A stretch of DNA of 64,000 bases from Plantago major (taxonomy: Eukaryota; Streptophyta; Magnoliopsida; Lamiales; Plantaginaceae). Positions 35,867-46,424 of the stretch are shown here, piece by piece. Positions within the stretch are counted from its first letter, which is position 1, and each line of letters begins with the position of its first letter. Location of the stretch: contig CM048839.1 of the NCBI GenBank assembly GCA_026545765.1, positions 23,622,566 to 23,686,565 of the forward strand. Direction: 5' to 3'. Under the pieces are notes generated by a model that saw only the letters and a list, made by a program, of their open reading frames with translations, had not been told where the DNA came from and made no database searches. The position numbers and the translations under genes are program-made.

Positions 35867-36937
35867 TTCATAAGATGTCAAGTGTCAAGAAATGAAGTCC
35901 CACCATTGTGTTGTATTTGTAATTATAATGAAGATATGCATTTGTAATTTTTTAGTGCAAGTGAGGTTTGGTCCAAAGAGTCGAAAGTGACAATCAATAT
36001 GTATTTATGTTATGTCCTGGTCGAAATCTTGGTGTGATTTTCAATGCGGGTATCTATTTAATGTACAATGAATAAGATGATCAATGGAGAATGACATAAC
36101 TAGTCCAATCTTTTGGCTAGACTGGTACATATGCATACACCATTCGTGTTACTTGCGCCTATTAGTCTAAATATTTTTATTATTGGCAAGCGTAGTCCAA
36201 ATTAAAATTTCAATTACAATTGGACCAAAGTTAATGGCCACATCATCTTCCTTAACTCCGGATTGTTTTTTTTTATTTTTTATTTTTAATAGACTCCCTA
36301 CATTCCTAAGAAAACTTGTCATTTTGACTTTAACCGTTCAACTTTGGGTCTATGCGTTTGGAAAGATTCGCCACATCTTCCACGACTAAAAAAGGCTTGT
36401 GAGGACATGAATCATGTATCATGTGTAATTTACCGCTTTCTTAGAAACATTATGATTAAATGTTATCACATATTCAACTTTAAACATTATTATTATAATT
36501 TATGTATCAAACATCACATGATTTGTTCAATATACACACAACTACATTCTAATTAACTAAAAAGTATCTATATATATACATATTGGACTTGATCAAATAC
36601 CATACTTTTAATTTCAAAATCCAAAGATCAAAAGGATTTATTTACCACAAAAATAGTTGAGTTAGATTGAGAAATGATTTATAAATTCAATAATTAAAAT
36701 GCAAATAATACACAAAAATAGCACTAAACGATTCTTAATAATCCCCTAATTAAATCAAACCCAACACCACCAAGGCGGGCCATTGCCACCCATCTCCGCC
36801 ACACTCCCACCCCGACTTCATAAAGGGCGCTCGGAACATGATTTCTTGTGATTCTATTCCTTGATTTTGGGGATTTCACTTCTTTATTGTTAATAAGAAG
36901 GCTTTTTTAGGGAATTCTTGAAATATTATATGATGAG
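35867..36937. other. 3' flank of PLAC8 gene 1 and spacer
   Basis: Probably includes the 3' untranslated region (to about 36,070). The rest is AT-rich and I see no gene or paired terminal repeats. Confidence 0.5.
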
Positions 36938-36940
36938 TAA

Positions 36941-37050
36941 GGCTCATTAACTTTGGCTAAATTCGATTCGATTCGATTCGATTCATTCGTCTTGATTCGA
37001 CTCTCTTGATTACTTTCTTCAGTTAAGCTCTCTTAAGTTCATTAAATTCA

Positions 37051-37093
<43 letters not shown>

Positions 37094-38594
37094 TTATTAT
37101 TATTATTATTAATATTTTATCATTTATTTACACAACCCATCTTTTGTACGAGGAAAATAAGAAAATTTATCCAATTGAGATATTTTCAACATTTTTCTTT
37201 CTTTCTTTTTAACACGACTTTTAGTAGATCAATAAATAAAAAGTATAGTTACGATTCGAATTACACTACTTTTCTACCGTAAAAGTTGAGTTAAGATAAG
37301 AAACTACAGGAACCTGAGAGTACCATTCAAACTGGTTCACATACTTTGTACGTACATCTCTAACAAAAAATCGACATGTTCTTTTATTGGAAGATATTAG
37401 AACAATAGAAATAAACTCAGAAGCATACGTTGAGTTTTTTCTCAAACTTAATAAATAATAAACAAGTTATACCAAACTAAAGTCAAACCAAACTCTACAA
37501 ATTACGCACAAAAAAGTATAAAACAAAGTTATGTTAGTCAAATATACTTAATTTATTTTTATAATATAATTTTATTATATTCTTTTGTCGTGTAATTTGC
37601 GAGTAATTACAGTTAACGTCCAGAAAAAAGTCTCCTTACGAATTTATTAATGGACCGGATGTAGTATTCATTATTATTAAAAAATGGAACAAATGTAATT
37701 TCTTCAGTTCGTTTGATTTGATTCGTTTGATTTGATTCGATTCGATTCCGTTACATTGATTCGATTCGATTCGATAAATTTAATTTGAAAGAGCGAGCTA
37801 AACTCATTCTTTTCAAATCAATTCTTGAAATCAACTAATCAATAAACTGAATCGAATAAACTGGAATCGAAGCTGAATCAAAACTAATCGAAAAAAATTA
37901 TTGTGTAATAATAATAACAATTATATGATGGCATATATATAATCACAATTAAAAAAATATATTATTTTTGTCATTTTTCTCACATTCTTCCTACTCTTTT
38001 TTCTGTCATTTTACATTTTTATTTATTATTGTATAACAAACTTTAAAACCAACCGCGTGGAAGGTACTTTATACGTTGCCTCAAATGGAAGACACATATC
38101 AAATATACGTGATTGTTGCTACCTTCACTCTGCATAATTTTATGCGCATGTGTAAACTTGAAATACCAGTTTTGCAACATGATATCAATGTCCAAGGTGG
38201 AGTGGATAATGATTTATTGAACCCGACAAGGAAAGAAACGATGAACAGGTCATGAGGAGATGACATTGAGAATTTGGCGCTCTATTCCAGGCAATATAGA
38301 GCCCGAGGAAGATAATATAGAGGAATAAATGCCATTTTTCAATATTTGTGATATATAATATTATTTTTATAAAGTTTGGTCCGATTTTTGGTTTGGTTTA
38401 ACTTGTTTTGGAGTTTTTGAACATGTAGATTTTTTGTTAGTTCAAATTGTAACTATACACTTTATTTCATTGATCTACTAAAAGTCGTATTGAAAAGAAA
38501 GAAAGAAAAAAAGTTGAAAATAACTCAATTGGATAAATTTTTTTATTTTCCTCGTACAAAAGATCGGGTGTGTAAATAAATGATAAAATAATAT

Positions 38595-38643
<49 letters not shown>

Positions 38644-38779
38644 AACAATAATAATAATAATAATAATATGAATTTAATGAATGAGGCGAAGGCAATTTGA
38701 ATTGAAGGCAATTATCGAATCGAATCGAATCGAATCAATGGGCCAGGCGAATGAGTTTTCAGTTGAAAAGAACAGAGCC
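36941..38779. mobile_element. PIF/Harbinger element, copy 2, with TAA target duplication
   Basis: It begins GGCTCATTAACTTTGGC and ends AAAAGAACAGAGCC, flanked by TAA at 36,938-36,940 and 38,780-38,782. The arms have GATTC-type repeats, ATT microsatellites and the TTTGTACGAGG block. Bases 37,110-38,030 match copy 1 (24,300-25,150) in reverse orientation. Unlike copy 1 it keeps a piece of transposase gene (38,046-38,315), which identifies the superfamily. Confidence 0.85.
38046..38315 (+). pseudogene. C-terminal fragment of a PIF/Harbinger (HARBI1-like) transposase
   Basis: The plus frame reads AWKVLYTLPQMEDTYQIYVI, then an ATFTLHNFMRM motif, matching the end of plant DDE_Tnp_4 nucleases (the ...ALHNFIR... 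signature). Only about 90 codons remain, with one internal TGA near 38,252 before the terminal TAA. The catalytic DDE part is absent. Copy 1 lacks this segment: the two copies diverge right after AAAACCAA. Confidence 0.72.
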
Positions 38780-39594
38780 TAAGTCTCCTAAGATACATCC
38801 CCTAAATAGAGACATAAACACATACTTTATAATATTGCATATTAACCCCAATCTAAAACTAGTTGTTAAATACACCTCAACCCAAGGGCTAGAAAGTGGG
38901 TCGGGCTATAGTGATACGGGTCGGTATATATATAGAAAACTCTAGCTAAAACTCCCAACTTTCGCCATTTATTCCGACCGCTTTCTCTCTCTAATTTCTC
39001 TCGTTGAATATGCCCCAGAAATCGATGAATCAACCGTGAAAATCACCGATTCAGCTCGCCATTGATCGATCGTGCTACTATATCTTCATATCTCTACATA
39101 AAAACCCGTACGAAGAAAAGGTTAGATATGTTTCGAACGATGTTTCTGTGATTTTTTTTTATTTGATCAAGAAATCATGCTAGATAGATTCGAATCCACT
39201 AGATTTGGAAAATCAAGTTCGAAAAATTGTAGATCTAGAATTATTCATCTATAGTTTCGAGTTTTGATTGTAGCTCATGGTTGTAGTTATTGTTTATGCA
39301 TTCACAAGGTGTAATCGTGCTTGCATAAGGATCAGACAGTGTTTTCATTCAAAATATGATCTCAATGAGCAACTCAGATCTGAAAAAAAAAAGGTATACA
39401 ACATTTATATGTTATTTCGTGTATGTGCTATGTTCTCAACAATATTACCCACTATGTTTTCATTCAAAACCAGACAATCGTTTTGAGCTCTGTTTTTTAA
39501 CAACATTATCTTGAATTCTGTTTTTTACTATATTCTTACGTATATGTACTATCTTTTCACCAATATACCATATGTTCTCAACAATATCCACTAT

Positions 39595-40660
39595 GTTTGC
39601 TATGAAATAGTTGCTCTGTCTGTGTGAAAATATTTTTTCCAGCGTAGACCATGTTCTCTACCATTTTGCCTATGTTTTCTGTAATATCCACTATATTTCC
39701 TATGAAATAGTTGCTATGTCCATATGAAAATCGTATTTGCAGTGTAATCCATGTTCTTTGCTATTTGATCCATGTTTTCTGCAGTATGACCCATGATTAC
39801 AATGTAGTGGTTGTTCTGTCATCATGAGGAATTTGTTTGCATGAAATTCCATGTTCTCTGCTATTTTATCCATGATTTCTGCAGTTTGACCAATTGTAAT
39901 ATGAATTTCATGTTCTCTGTTATTTTATCCATGATTTCTGCAGCTTGACCCATGATTACAATGTAGTGGTTCCTCTGCCACATGAGGAATTTGTTTACAT
40001 GACATTCCATATTCCCTGCTATTTGATCTATGATTTATGCAGTTTGACCTATGATTACAATATAGTAGTTGCTATGCAATTATGAGGAATCCGTTTGTGA
40101 TCCATGTTTTCTGCAGTTTAACCCATGATTACAATGTAGTAGTTGTCCTGCCAAAATAAGGAATTTGTTTGCATGAAATTCCAAGTTCTCTTATTTGAAC
40201 GATAATTTCTGCAGTTTGATCCATGATTACAATGTAGTGGTTGCTATGTAATTATGATGAATTTGTTTGCATGAGGTTTTTTCTACCCTACAGCATGCTG
40301 CACTACCTCCTGGTGCTTTAATGTATTGTATAGTACAACATTTAATGCATATGATACAACAATGGTACAACCTTTAAAGCACCAGGAGGTAGTGCAGCAT
40401 GCGGTAGGGAAGATGAAACCTTTGCATGACATTCCATGTTCTCTGCTATTTGATCCATGATTTATGCAGTTTGACCCATGATTACAGTGTAGTGGTTGTA
40501 GTAGTTGTTCTGTCAACATGGAAAATCTTATGTACAATATATTCCATGTTCTCTAGCATTTGCTACATGTTTTCTGCAATGAGCTCCATGCTTGCCATGT
40601 AGTAGTTGCTTTGTCGACATGGACATATTATGTACAATAAATTCCATGTTCTCACTTCGG
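39595..40660 (+). repeat. Minisatellite, about 98-bp units, left arm
   Basis: About nine to ten diverged units contain TAGTGGTTG.TCTGTC, GAGGAATTTGTTTGCATGA, TCCATGTTCTCTGCTATT and ACCCATGATTACAATG in that order. A small MITE interrupts one unit at 40,275-40,420. Confidence 0.85.
40275..40420. mobile_element. 146-bp Mutator-type MITE with perfect 9-bp target duplication
   Basis: TTTGCATGA stands directly on both sides (40,266-40,274 and 40,421-40,429). The element starts GGTTTTTTCTACCCTACAGC and ends in its near complement (GCGGTAGGGAAGATGAAACC); the arms of about 50 bp share GCATGCTGCACTACCTCC. The 9-bp duplication points to the Mutator superfamily. A diverged relative is at 44,190-44,370. 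Confidence 0.88.
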
Positions 40661-40662
40661 AG

Positions 40663-40752
40663 GTTACAAATGATTGTGGAGTGTACATGATGAAGCATAT
40701 GAAATTGTTTAGAGGGAAAAATGTTGAATATCCTGAGTTGATGATGGTATAG
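40663..40752 (+). pseudogene. Ulp1-type (C48) cysteine protease remnant
   Basis: The 30-codon frame VTNDCGVYMMKHMKLFRGKN and ten more residues ends at TAG. N-D-C-G-V with the following MKHM matches the catalytic-Cys motif of plant Ulp1 SUMO-protease-like domains carried by MULEs. The His/Asp part upstream is absent or replaced by the minisatellite. A further 75-codon plus frame at 40,930-41,157 (Lys/Asn-rich) may be part of the same old gene; I cannot name it. Confidence 0.6.
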
Positions 40753-41339
40753 TTTTTATTTTGATAATATGTTTGTCATTTTCTTGTGTGGGGGTGATAA
40801 CATGTCATTTTGTTGATAATATATGTGGTATATTTTATAACATAGGTTATTTGTTTGATAAGATAGTTCTGCCCCCTTGCAGGTATAAAAAAGGATGGTG
40901 TTGCACGCTGGAATTATTGCAATTTGTGATTGACTGATATTAATGCATCGAGGGGTTATTTGTTGATGAAGGTTACTGAATTCATCAACTTGAAGAAGAA
41001 GAAGAGTTATTCAAGTAACAAACACAATACGATCCAGACTGTGTTGAGGAATTTATACGACAAAAATGTTGATAAAAATATAAAAGAGATGGAGGCAAGA
41101 GCATTGGCGAAGAATAAGAATGTTGAGTTAAATGCAACAGATGAGCAGATGAGATGATGAACTTGAAATTAAGTTGATAGAGATCAAGAAGAGGTTTGGA
41201 AAGGGACAGGAGAAATAGCGTTATATGTTCCTTTATTTTTGCAGGTGTATGAACAGTAGTACAACATGATGTAATTGAATGGTCTAGGTTTATTTTGAAT
41301 ATAATCTTGTGTTTGGATCATGGTTTATATGTTATTTTA

Positions 41340-41720
41340 ATGTTATTTATAAATCCATGATCTCAATATATTCATCCATAATCTCAACATATTCACCCAT
41401 GTTCTCAATATTTTCAACATTTTATGGAGTTGAATATTTTGAAGTCATGCTATATACTTATAGATTAAAGACCATTCTATCTGCATTTTCATCTATATAC
41501 TCACCATATTAATCCATGTTCCCAACATATTACACCATATTCTCACAATATTAATCCATGTTATCAACATATTATTACTCCATGTTCTCAATATTTTCGC
41601 CCATGTTCTCACCATATTAAACCAAGTTCTCAATATATTACTACTTGTTCTCAACATTTGCATCACATGTATATCAAAAAACATAAAAATTAAACTTATG
41701 TTCTCAACTTTTCCATCCAT
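41340..41720 (+). repeat. Short repeats of CCATGTTCTCAACATATTA type
   Basis: About fifteen irregular units of 20-25 bases share CCATGTTCTCAA.ATATT. They share words with the arm minisatellite but are shorter. Confidence 0.75.
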
Positions 41721-42084
41721 GTTTTCTATAAAACCATGATCCCAACATACAAGATACATTCAAACAAAAACTGGATCATTCAGTTACATGTTGTACTATG
41801 ATCATCTACGAGAAAAAGAAACATAAAAATCAATTTCTTCTGCATGTACTCTCTAGTTCTCCAGTCTATCAATTTAAATTCAGGTTCATCATCTTCTCGC
41901 TCCATCTGGTCATATGTAGCATATAAATCAACAGTCTTCTACAAAGAAGACGAATCTATCTTATCAAACATATCACCTATGTTATCAAAGAAAAAACCCA
42001 TGTCAACAACCCCCCCCCCTCCCCCCCCAAAAAAAAAAAAAAAAAAGTAAAACAATACCTTCACCAAACACATTACCGAGAGGA

Positions 42085-43200
42085 ACAATACTTATGTTCC
42101 CACCATATTGCACCTATTTCATACTAAACATAATTGATATTTCATGGAACATAAGCTAAATATGGTAGAGAACATAGACTACATTGCAAAATAAGACTTC
42201 CACATGGACAAACATAGTGGATATTACATAGAACACAAGTCAAATGGTGGAGAAAACATGGACTATGCTGCATATAATATTTTCACACGGGCAGGGCAAC
42301 TATTTCATAGCAAACATAGTGGAATGTTGAGAACATATGATATATTGGTGAGAACATAGTACATATACGTAAGAATATAGGACATACAGTAAAAAACAAA
42401 ATTCAATATGATGTTGACAAATCGACTGCCAGGTTTTAAATGAAAACATAGGACATATTGCTGAGAACATAGCACATACACGAAAGAACATAGAAACGGT
42501 GAATACCTTAATTTTTCAGACCTGAGTTGATGATTGAGACTAGATTTTGGATGAAAACATTGTCCAGTTCATATGCAAGCACGATTACACCTCATATAAC
42601 AAAAAATCGCAAAAAGAAAACGAAAAAAATTGCAGAAAAAAAACTTGATCAAAACCCTAGAACAGAAAGAACTTAAAAACAAACGAAACATAGTTGATAT
42701 TGTAGGGAACATAAGCTAAATAGTAGAGAACATATATTACATTGCAAAATAAGACTTTCACATGAACATAACAATTATTTTATAGCAAACATAATGGATA
42801 TTACATAGAACATAAGCCAAATGGTGGAGAAACATAGACTATGCTGCAAATAATATATTCTCACGGACATAGCAACTATTTCATAGCAAACATAGTTGAT
42901 TTTGTTGAGAACATAGGGTTTATTGGTGGGAAGATAGTACATATACGTAATAATATAGGAAATACAGGAAATAACAGAATCAACAATAATATTGTCAAAA
43001 AACAGAGCACAAAACGACTGTCAGGTTTTGAATGAAAACATATGTAATATTGTTGAGAACATAGCACATATAGAAAAGAACATAGAAACGTTTTTTACCT
43101 TGTTTTTTCAGATCTGGATTGATGATTGAGGTCAGGTTTTGAACAAAAATATCGTTCAATCCGTGTGCAAGCACGATTACACCTATATAACAAGCAAATT
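42085..43200 (-). repeat. Right-arm minisatellite, present as two tandem blocks
   Basis: Minus-strand units match the left-arm repeat (CATAGCAAACATAGTGGATATT and neighbours, read from the plus strand). The whole block, repeats plus CAGATCTG-type end, occurs twice (about 42,085-42,620 and 42,665-43,190), so the right arm carries an internal duplication of about 570 bp. A C-run then A-run at 42,010-42,046 precedes it. Confidence 0.75.
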
Positions 43201-43699
43201 TATCCCGAATTGTTCAACAAACTACCACACAACAAAAATCGAAGCACAAACTTCGATTGGAACCCTTGTTACACCAAATATAAAACACAAAACCCTCAAA
43301 CCCCCAATAAGAACACGATTTGTGAAAAAAAGATGTAGAAAACTTATGTTTCCGGCCAACAGTGTTGTTGATAACACAAGATCGCCACCAGTGAAGATTT
43401 ACATAGACTCGAATTGTAGTTTCTCTCTCTCAAAATTGAAAAGGCGTGACAAGGAGAGAAGAAAGAGGAAGAAACTGGAAGAAACCGATTAAACCAAATA
43501 CTATATACCGGGTCGGGTTATAGAATCTGCATGATCCGCGAGAATTGGAAGGAATTTGAGTTTTTTATGGTAAATTGCATAATAGTCCCGTCTCTATCTA
43601 GAAACCATCTCTTATGAGACTTTGTGTTCTATGATTCGGTGGAATTTTGATAAATTCGAGTTAAAATTTATTTTTCTCTTTTTGAAAGTTGAGTAAGTC

Positions 43700-43925
43700 G
43701 CCTAAAAGACAATCTCTAAATAATCTATGTAGAGACAAACCTATATTGTTAAAAAAATCACCGATGTTACTAATCAATACTTTCATATTGTTAACATTGA
43801 TATTTTTTCATATACACAAATACATTTAACAATATAGATATTTTAATTAATAATACTGGTGAGTTTCTTGATAAAATATGTCGGTCTCTAGATAGGTAAT
43901 TTAGAGACCGTTTCTTTAGTGATTT
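43700..43925. repeat. Small inverted repeat of GTCTCTA type
   Basis: CAATCTCTAAATAATCTATG (43,710 onward) pairs with the complement of 43,893-43,920. It may be a short MULE-derived MITE. The stretch 43,616-43,700 and 43,926-44,185 shows nothing else. Confidence 0.45.
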
Positions 43926-44189
43926 TGTGACGGAAGTTTGGTTTGTAATGAGAAATTTAAGTAGGGCCTTCTAGAAATCTTGGCATGTCTACATTACTCA
44001 TTTTCAGATTGCAGTATGAAATAACAATCTTTCATTCAAATTAAATTACTAATGGTAATTAATTATACTAATTATTCTTACACATATGGAATACAGTTTA
44101 AACAGATCCTGATCACAACTCAAAATGGATAGATCAAACCCAACCAATGCCAGTCAAAGAATACTTGGCGCTCAGAACAACATGCAGCA

Positions 44190-44370
44190 CGTACGGTAGA
44201 CAAAACCCTAGCTAGATTTACTATACCGTGCTGCATGCTGTAATGCCTCATAGTGCTTGAGTGTGTTGTACAGTGTAACACATACTGCATATGATACAAT
44301 CATGGTATAATATTTAAAACACCAGGAGACACTATAACACGGTAGACAAAACCCCTAGCTAGGTTTCCTA
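44190..44370. mobile_element. Diverged relative of the 146-bp MITE, with duplicated end fragments
   Basis: CACGGTAGACAAAACC, the reversed end of the MITE family, occurs at about 44,193 (as GTACGGTAGACAAAACC), 44,338 and 44,594, each near GCTAGC/CTAGCTAG words. The middle (TGCATATGATACAATCATGG) matches the MITE at 40,275-40,420. The pattern suggests one full copy plus solo ends. Confidence 0.6.
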
Positions 44371-44387
44371 CACCGTGTAAAAATAAT

Positions 44388-44520
44388 ATAATGAAAGAAA
44401 AAATATTCAAGATAAATAAAATAAAAATATTGACACCTTCATGAATTGAACCCAAGACCTTTTGTAGAGTAAATATAGACTTAACCACTTGAAGACATAG
44501 ATTTTAATACTTAATTATTG
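44388..44520 (-). mobile_element. tRNA-derived SINE-like remnant
   Basis: On the minus strand CTTCAAGTGGTTAAG (44,481-44,495, A-box-like) is followed 22 bases later by GGTCTTGGGTTCAATTC (44,443-44,459, B-box-like), then a T-rich tail. This arrangement is typical of plant tRNA-derived SINEs with a pol III promoter. The copy is short and the A box is imperfect. Confidence 0.45.
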
Positions 44521-44954
44521 TATGAAAATTGATATATACATAATCTCAAATTTAAAATGGGAACCCTTCAAAATAGGAGGCCCTGAATATGCAGCACGGT
44601 AGACAAAACCCACTAGCTAATATGCTTTTCTCTCGTGAATTACATGGTTCACAGTTCTAACGTAGAGGAAACCACACCAGTCTAGCTCTATTATTTAAAT
44701 GTTAGAAATAAAATATCCCAAGTTTTATATACACATAAGTATAAGTGTCATTAAATAGTAATAGTATTAACCCGCAGGAGTTACACGGGATGTTTAATTT
44801 GTTCTTCCCTTATTAAGACGGACCATGACCTGTAAAAATAAAATAAAAGTAAAAAGGGCGTCACTGGGTACGCAGTGAGCAGTAGGCTACACAATTCTAA
44901 TTATCTGGAAAAGAATTCGCCAATTATTTAATATATGTTCTAGACTACGAGCTA

Positions 44955-44966
44955 CTATATATATAA
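44955..44966 (+). promoter_or_regulatory. TATA box of the second PLAC8 gene
   Basis: TATATATATAAT lies about 100 bases upstream of the ATG at 45,063, the same spacing as in gene 1. Confidence 0.55.
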
Positions 44967-45062
44967 TCCACCCCATACTCCTAGCAATTAATTAAAAACC
45001 TTGCAATCTTATTCAGATTAATTCCTAAACAAGTAGGAGTACATAATTAACATTCTTAAGAT

Positions 45063-46424
45063 ATGGGTTCCCACCAGAAATCGCCACCACCTGCGAACTA
45101 CGGGCAGCCGATCAGTGAAGGCCCCTGGTCAACCGGTCTTTATGACTGTTCCTCTGATTTTTCCAATTGTAAGTTGTCGATAGTTATCTTCCATAGTAAA
45201 ATTTCATCTCATCTAAAATTATTCTATCATCTCTCACCTAAAACATATATAAAACTCAAAGCTTATAAAACAGGTGTTGCATTAATTCATTTATATTAAT
45301 TTTTCTTACAATTTCCTTCACTCGTGGTCTCATTTCAACTTCAAACTAATAAATATGTGTGGAATTGATGTACTTATATTAATTTATCTACCCCCTTCAC
45401 CCGTGGGCTCATTTCAACCTCTCCCCGGTTTGGAGAGGCATATCGAGTGGACAATTAATACAGGTGGGGATATCAACGGTGAATTTGATCCATAAACCTC
45501 GAGGTTTTTATTCATGAAAGAATACCTCATCTCCAAACTCGAACTTATAAAGAGTTTTGGAATTAATTTATTTATATCCATTCTCCGATATTTGATAACC
45601 CACTAGCTAGGATGAATGCTCATCACTATTTTAATACGGATGGAGATACTGATTGTCGAAAAATTAACCAATTTATATGCATTATCTAACAATGTTATTA
45701 ATTATAGGTTGCGTGACATGTTGGTGCCCATGCGTGACGTTCAAACAGATTGCGGAGATCGTGGACCAAGGATCCACTTGTAAGTCCGAAAAATATGCAC
45801 AAAACTCATTATAAGTTCCCTTCGTTACTTCATTTTAATATATTTTTGCTACGGTCCGTTTAAATACCAATTTATGTGAACTGCAGTTCATGGAGGAGCA
45901 ATTGGAGCTTTTTACACACTAGTATCCGTTATAACTGGCTGTGGTTGTTTGTATTCGTGGGTCTATCGCAAAAGAATGAGAAAGCTCTACATGTTGTCCG
46001 AATATCCTTGTAACGATTTTCTAGTCCATTGCTTATGTGAGCCTTGTGCTCTCTGTCAAGAGTATCGCGAACTCAAATCTCGTGGATTCGACATGTCTCT
46101 CGGTAAGATTTCCAATTGTTAGACTTTTCCAACAAGCATAGTTTGAAAAGTTATACCACTCTCTATGTAGTTTCGATTGTACAATAGGTTTTACATCAAA
46201 ATTTTAATTGGATTTCCTGGAGGCTGGAATTGTAGTATTATATGTACACACTAGATATTCTAGACATTTTCACTGAGTAATGTTAATAATATACCATACG
46301 AATTGTGATATGGTTGACTAACTTTTAATCACTTTTATGAAATTTGTTAGGATGGCAAGGAAATGTCGAGAGAAATCAAGGGGTAACAATTGCCCCCCTT
46401 TCGCAAGCCGGGATGAATCGTTAA
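45063..46424 (+). CDS. PLAC8 family protein (plant cadmium resistance / FW2.2-like), gene 2
   Basis: Exons 45063..45168, 45708..45779, 45887..46102 and 46351..46424 have GT-AG introns, 468 nt and 155 residues. The N-terminus is shorter than in gene 1 (about 20 fewer residues, mostly Pro/Gly). The core is [19 protein letters not shown] (residues 36-44), a hydrophobic segment after [13 protein letters not shown], and [20 protein letters not shown]. The usual Cys three residues before the CC motif region (DCSNCC in gene 1) is Phe here (DFSNCC). Intron phases and the 72-nt exon 2 match gene 1 exactly, so both come from one duplication. The first intron is longer (539 against 350 bp). Function is as for gene 1: a small membrane protein for metal transport or cell-number control, not resolved further. 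Confidence 0.95.

Larger units (their letters stand above)
38783..43615. mobile_element. Large Mutator-like element with Ulp1 remnant and repeat-rich inverted arms
   Basis: The ends AAGTCTCCTAAGA and, reversed, AAGTCTCATAAGA are followed in both arms by ATAGAGAC. Further in, both arms share a GGTGTAATCGTGCTTGCA block and a CAGATCTGAAAAAA block (39,310-39,390; inverted at 43,100-43,185 and again at 42,520-42,600), then a minisatellite of about 100 bp. The central part holds a Ulp1 protease remnant. Long arms plus a Ulp1 domain are the hallmark of KI-type (Kaonashi) MULEs. No mudrA transposase is recognised. Outer borders are uncertain and no target duplication is seen. Confidence 0.6.

Noticed and set aside
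40275-40420. Possible microRNA precursor hairpin
   Set aside because: The perfect 9-bp target duplication and near-perfect arms explain it as a MITE.
39595-40660. Regularly spaced repeats resembling a CRISPR array
   Set aside because: Units are about 98 bp, diverged throughout, with no constant repeat plus unique spacer; this is a plant minisatellite.
44443-44495. Functional tRNA gene
   Set aside because: Only A- and B-box-like words are present; no cloverleaf or anticodon arm can be drawn.
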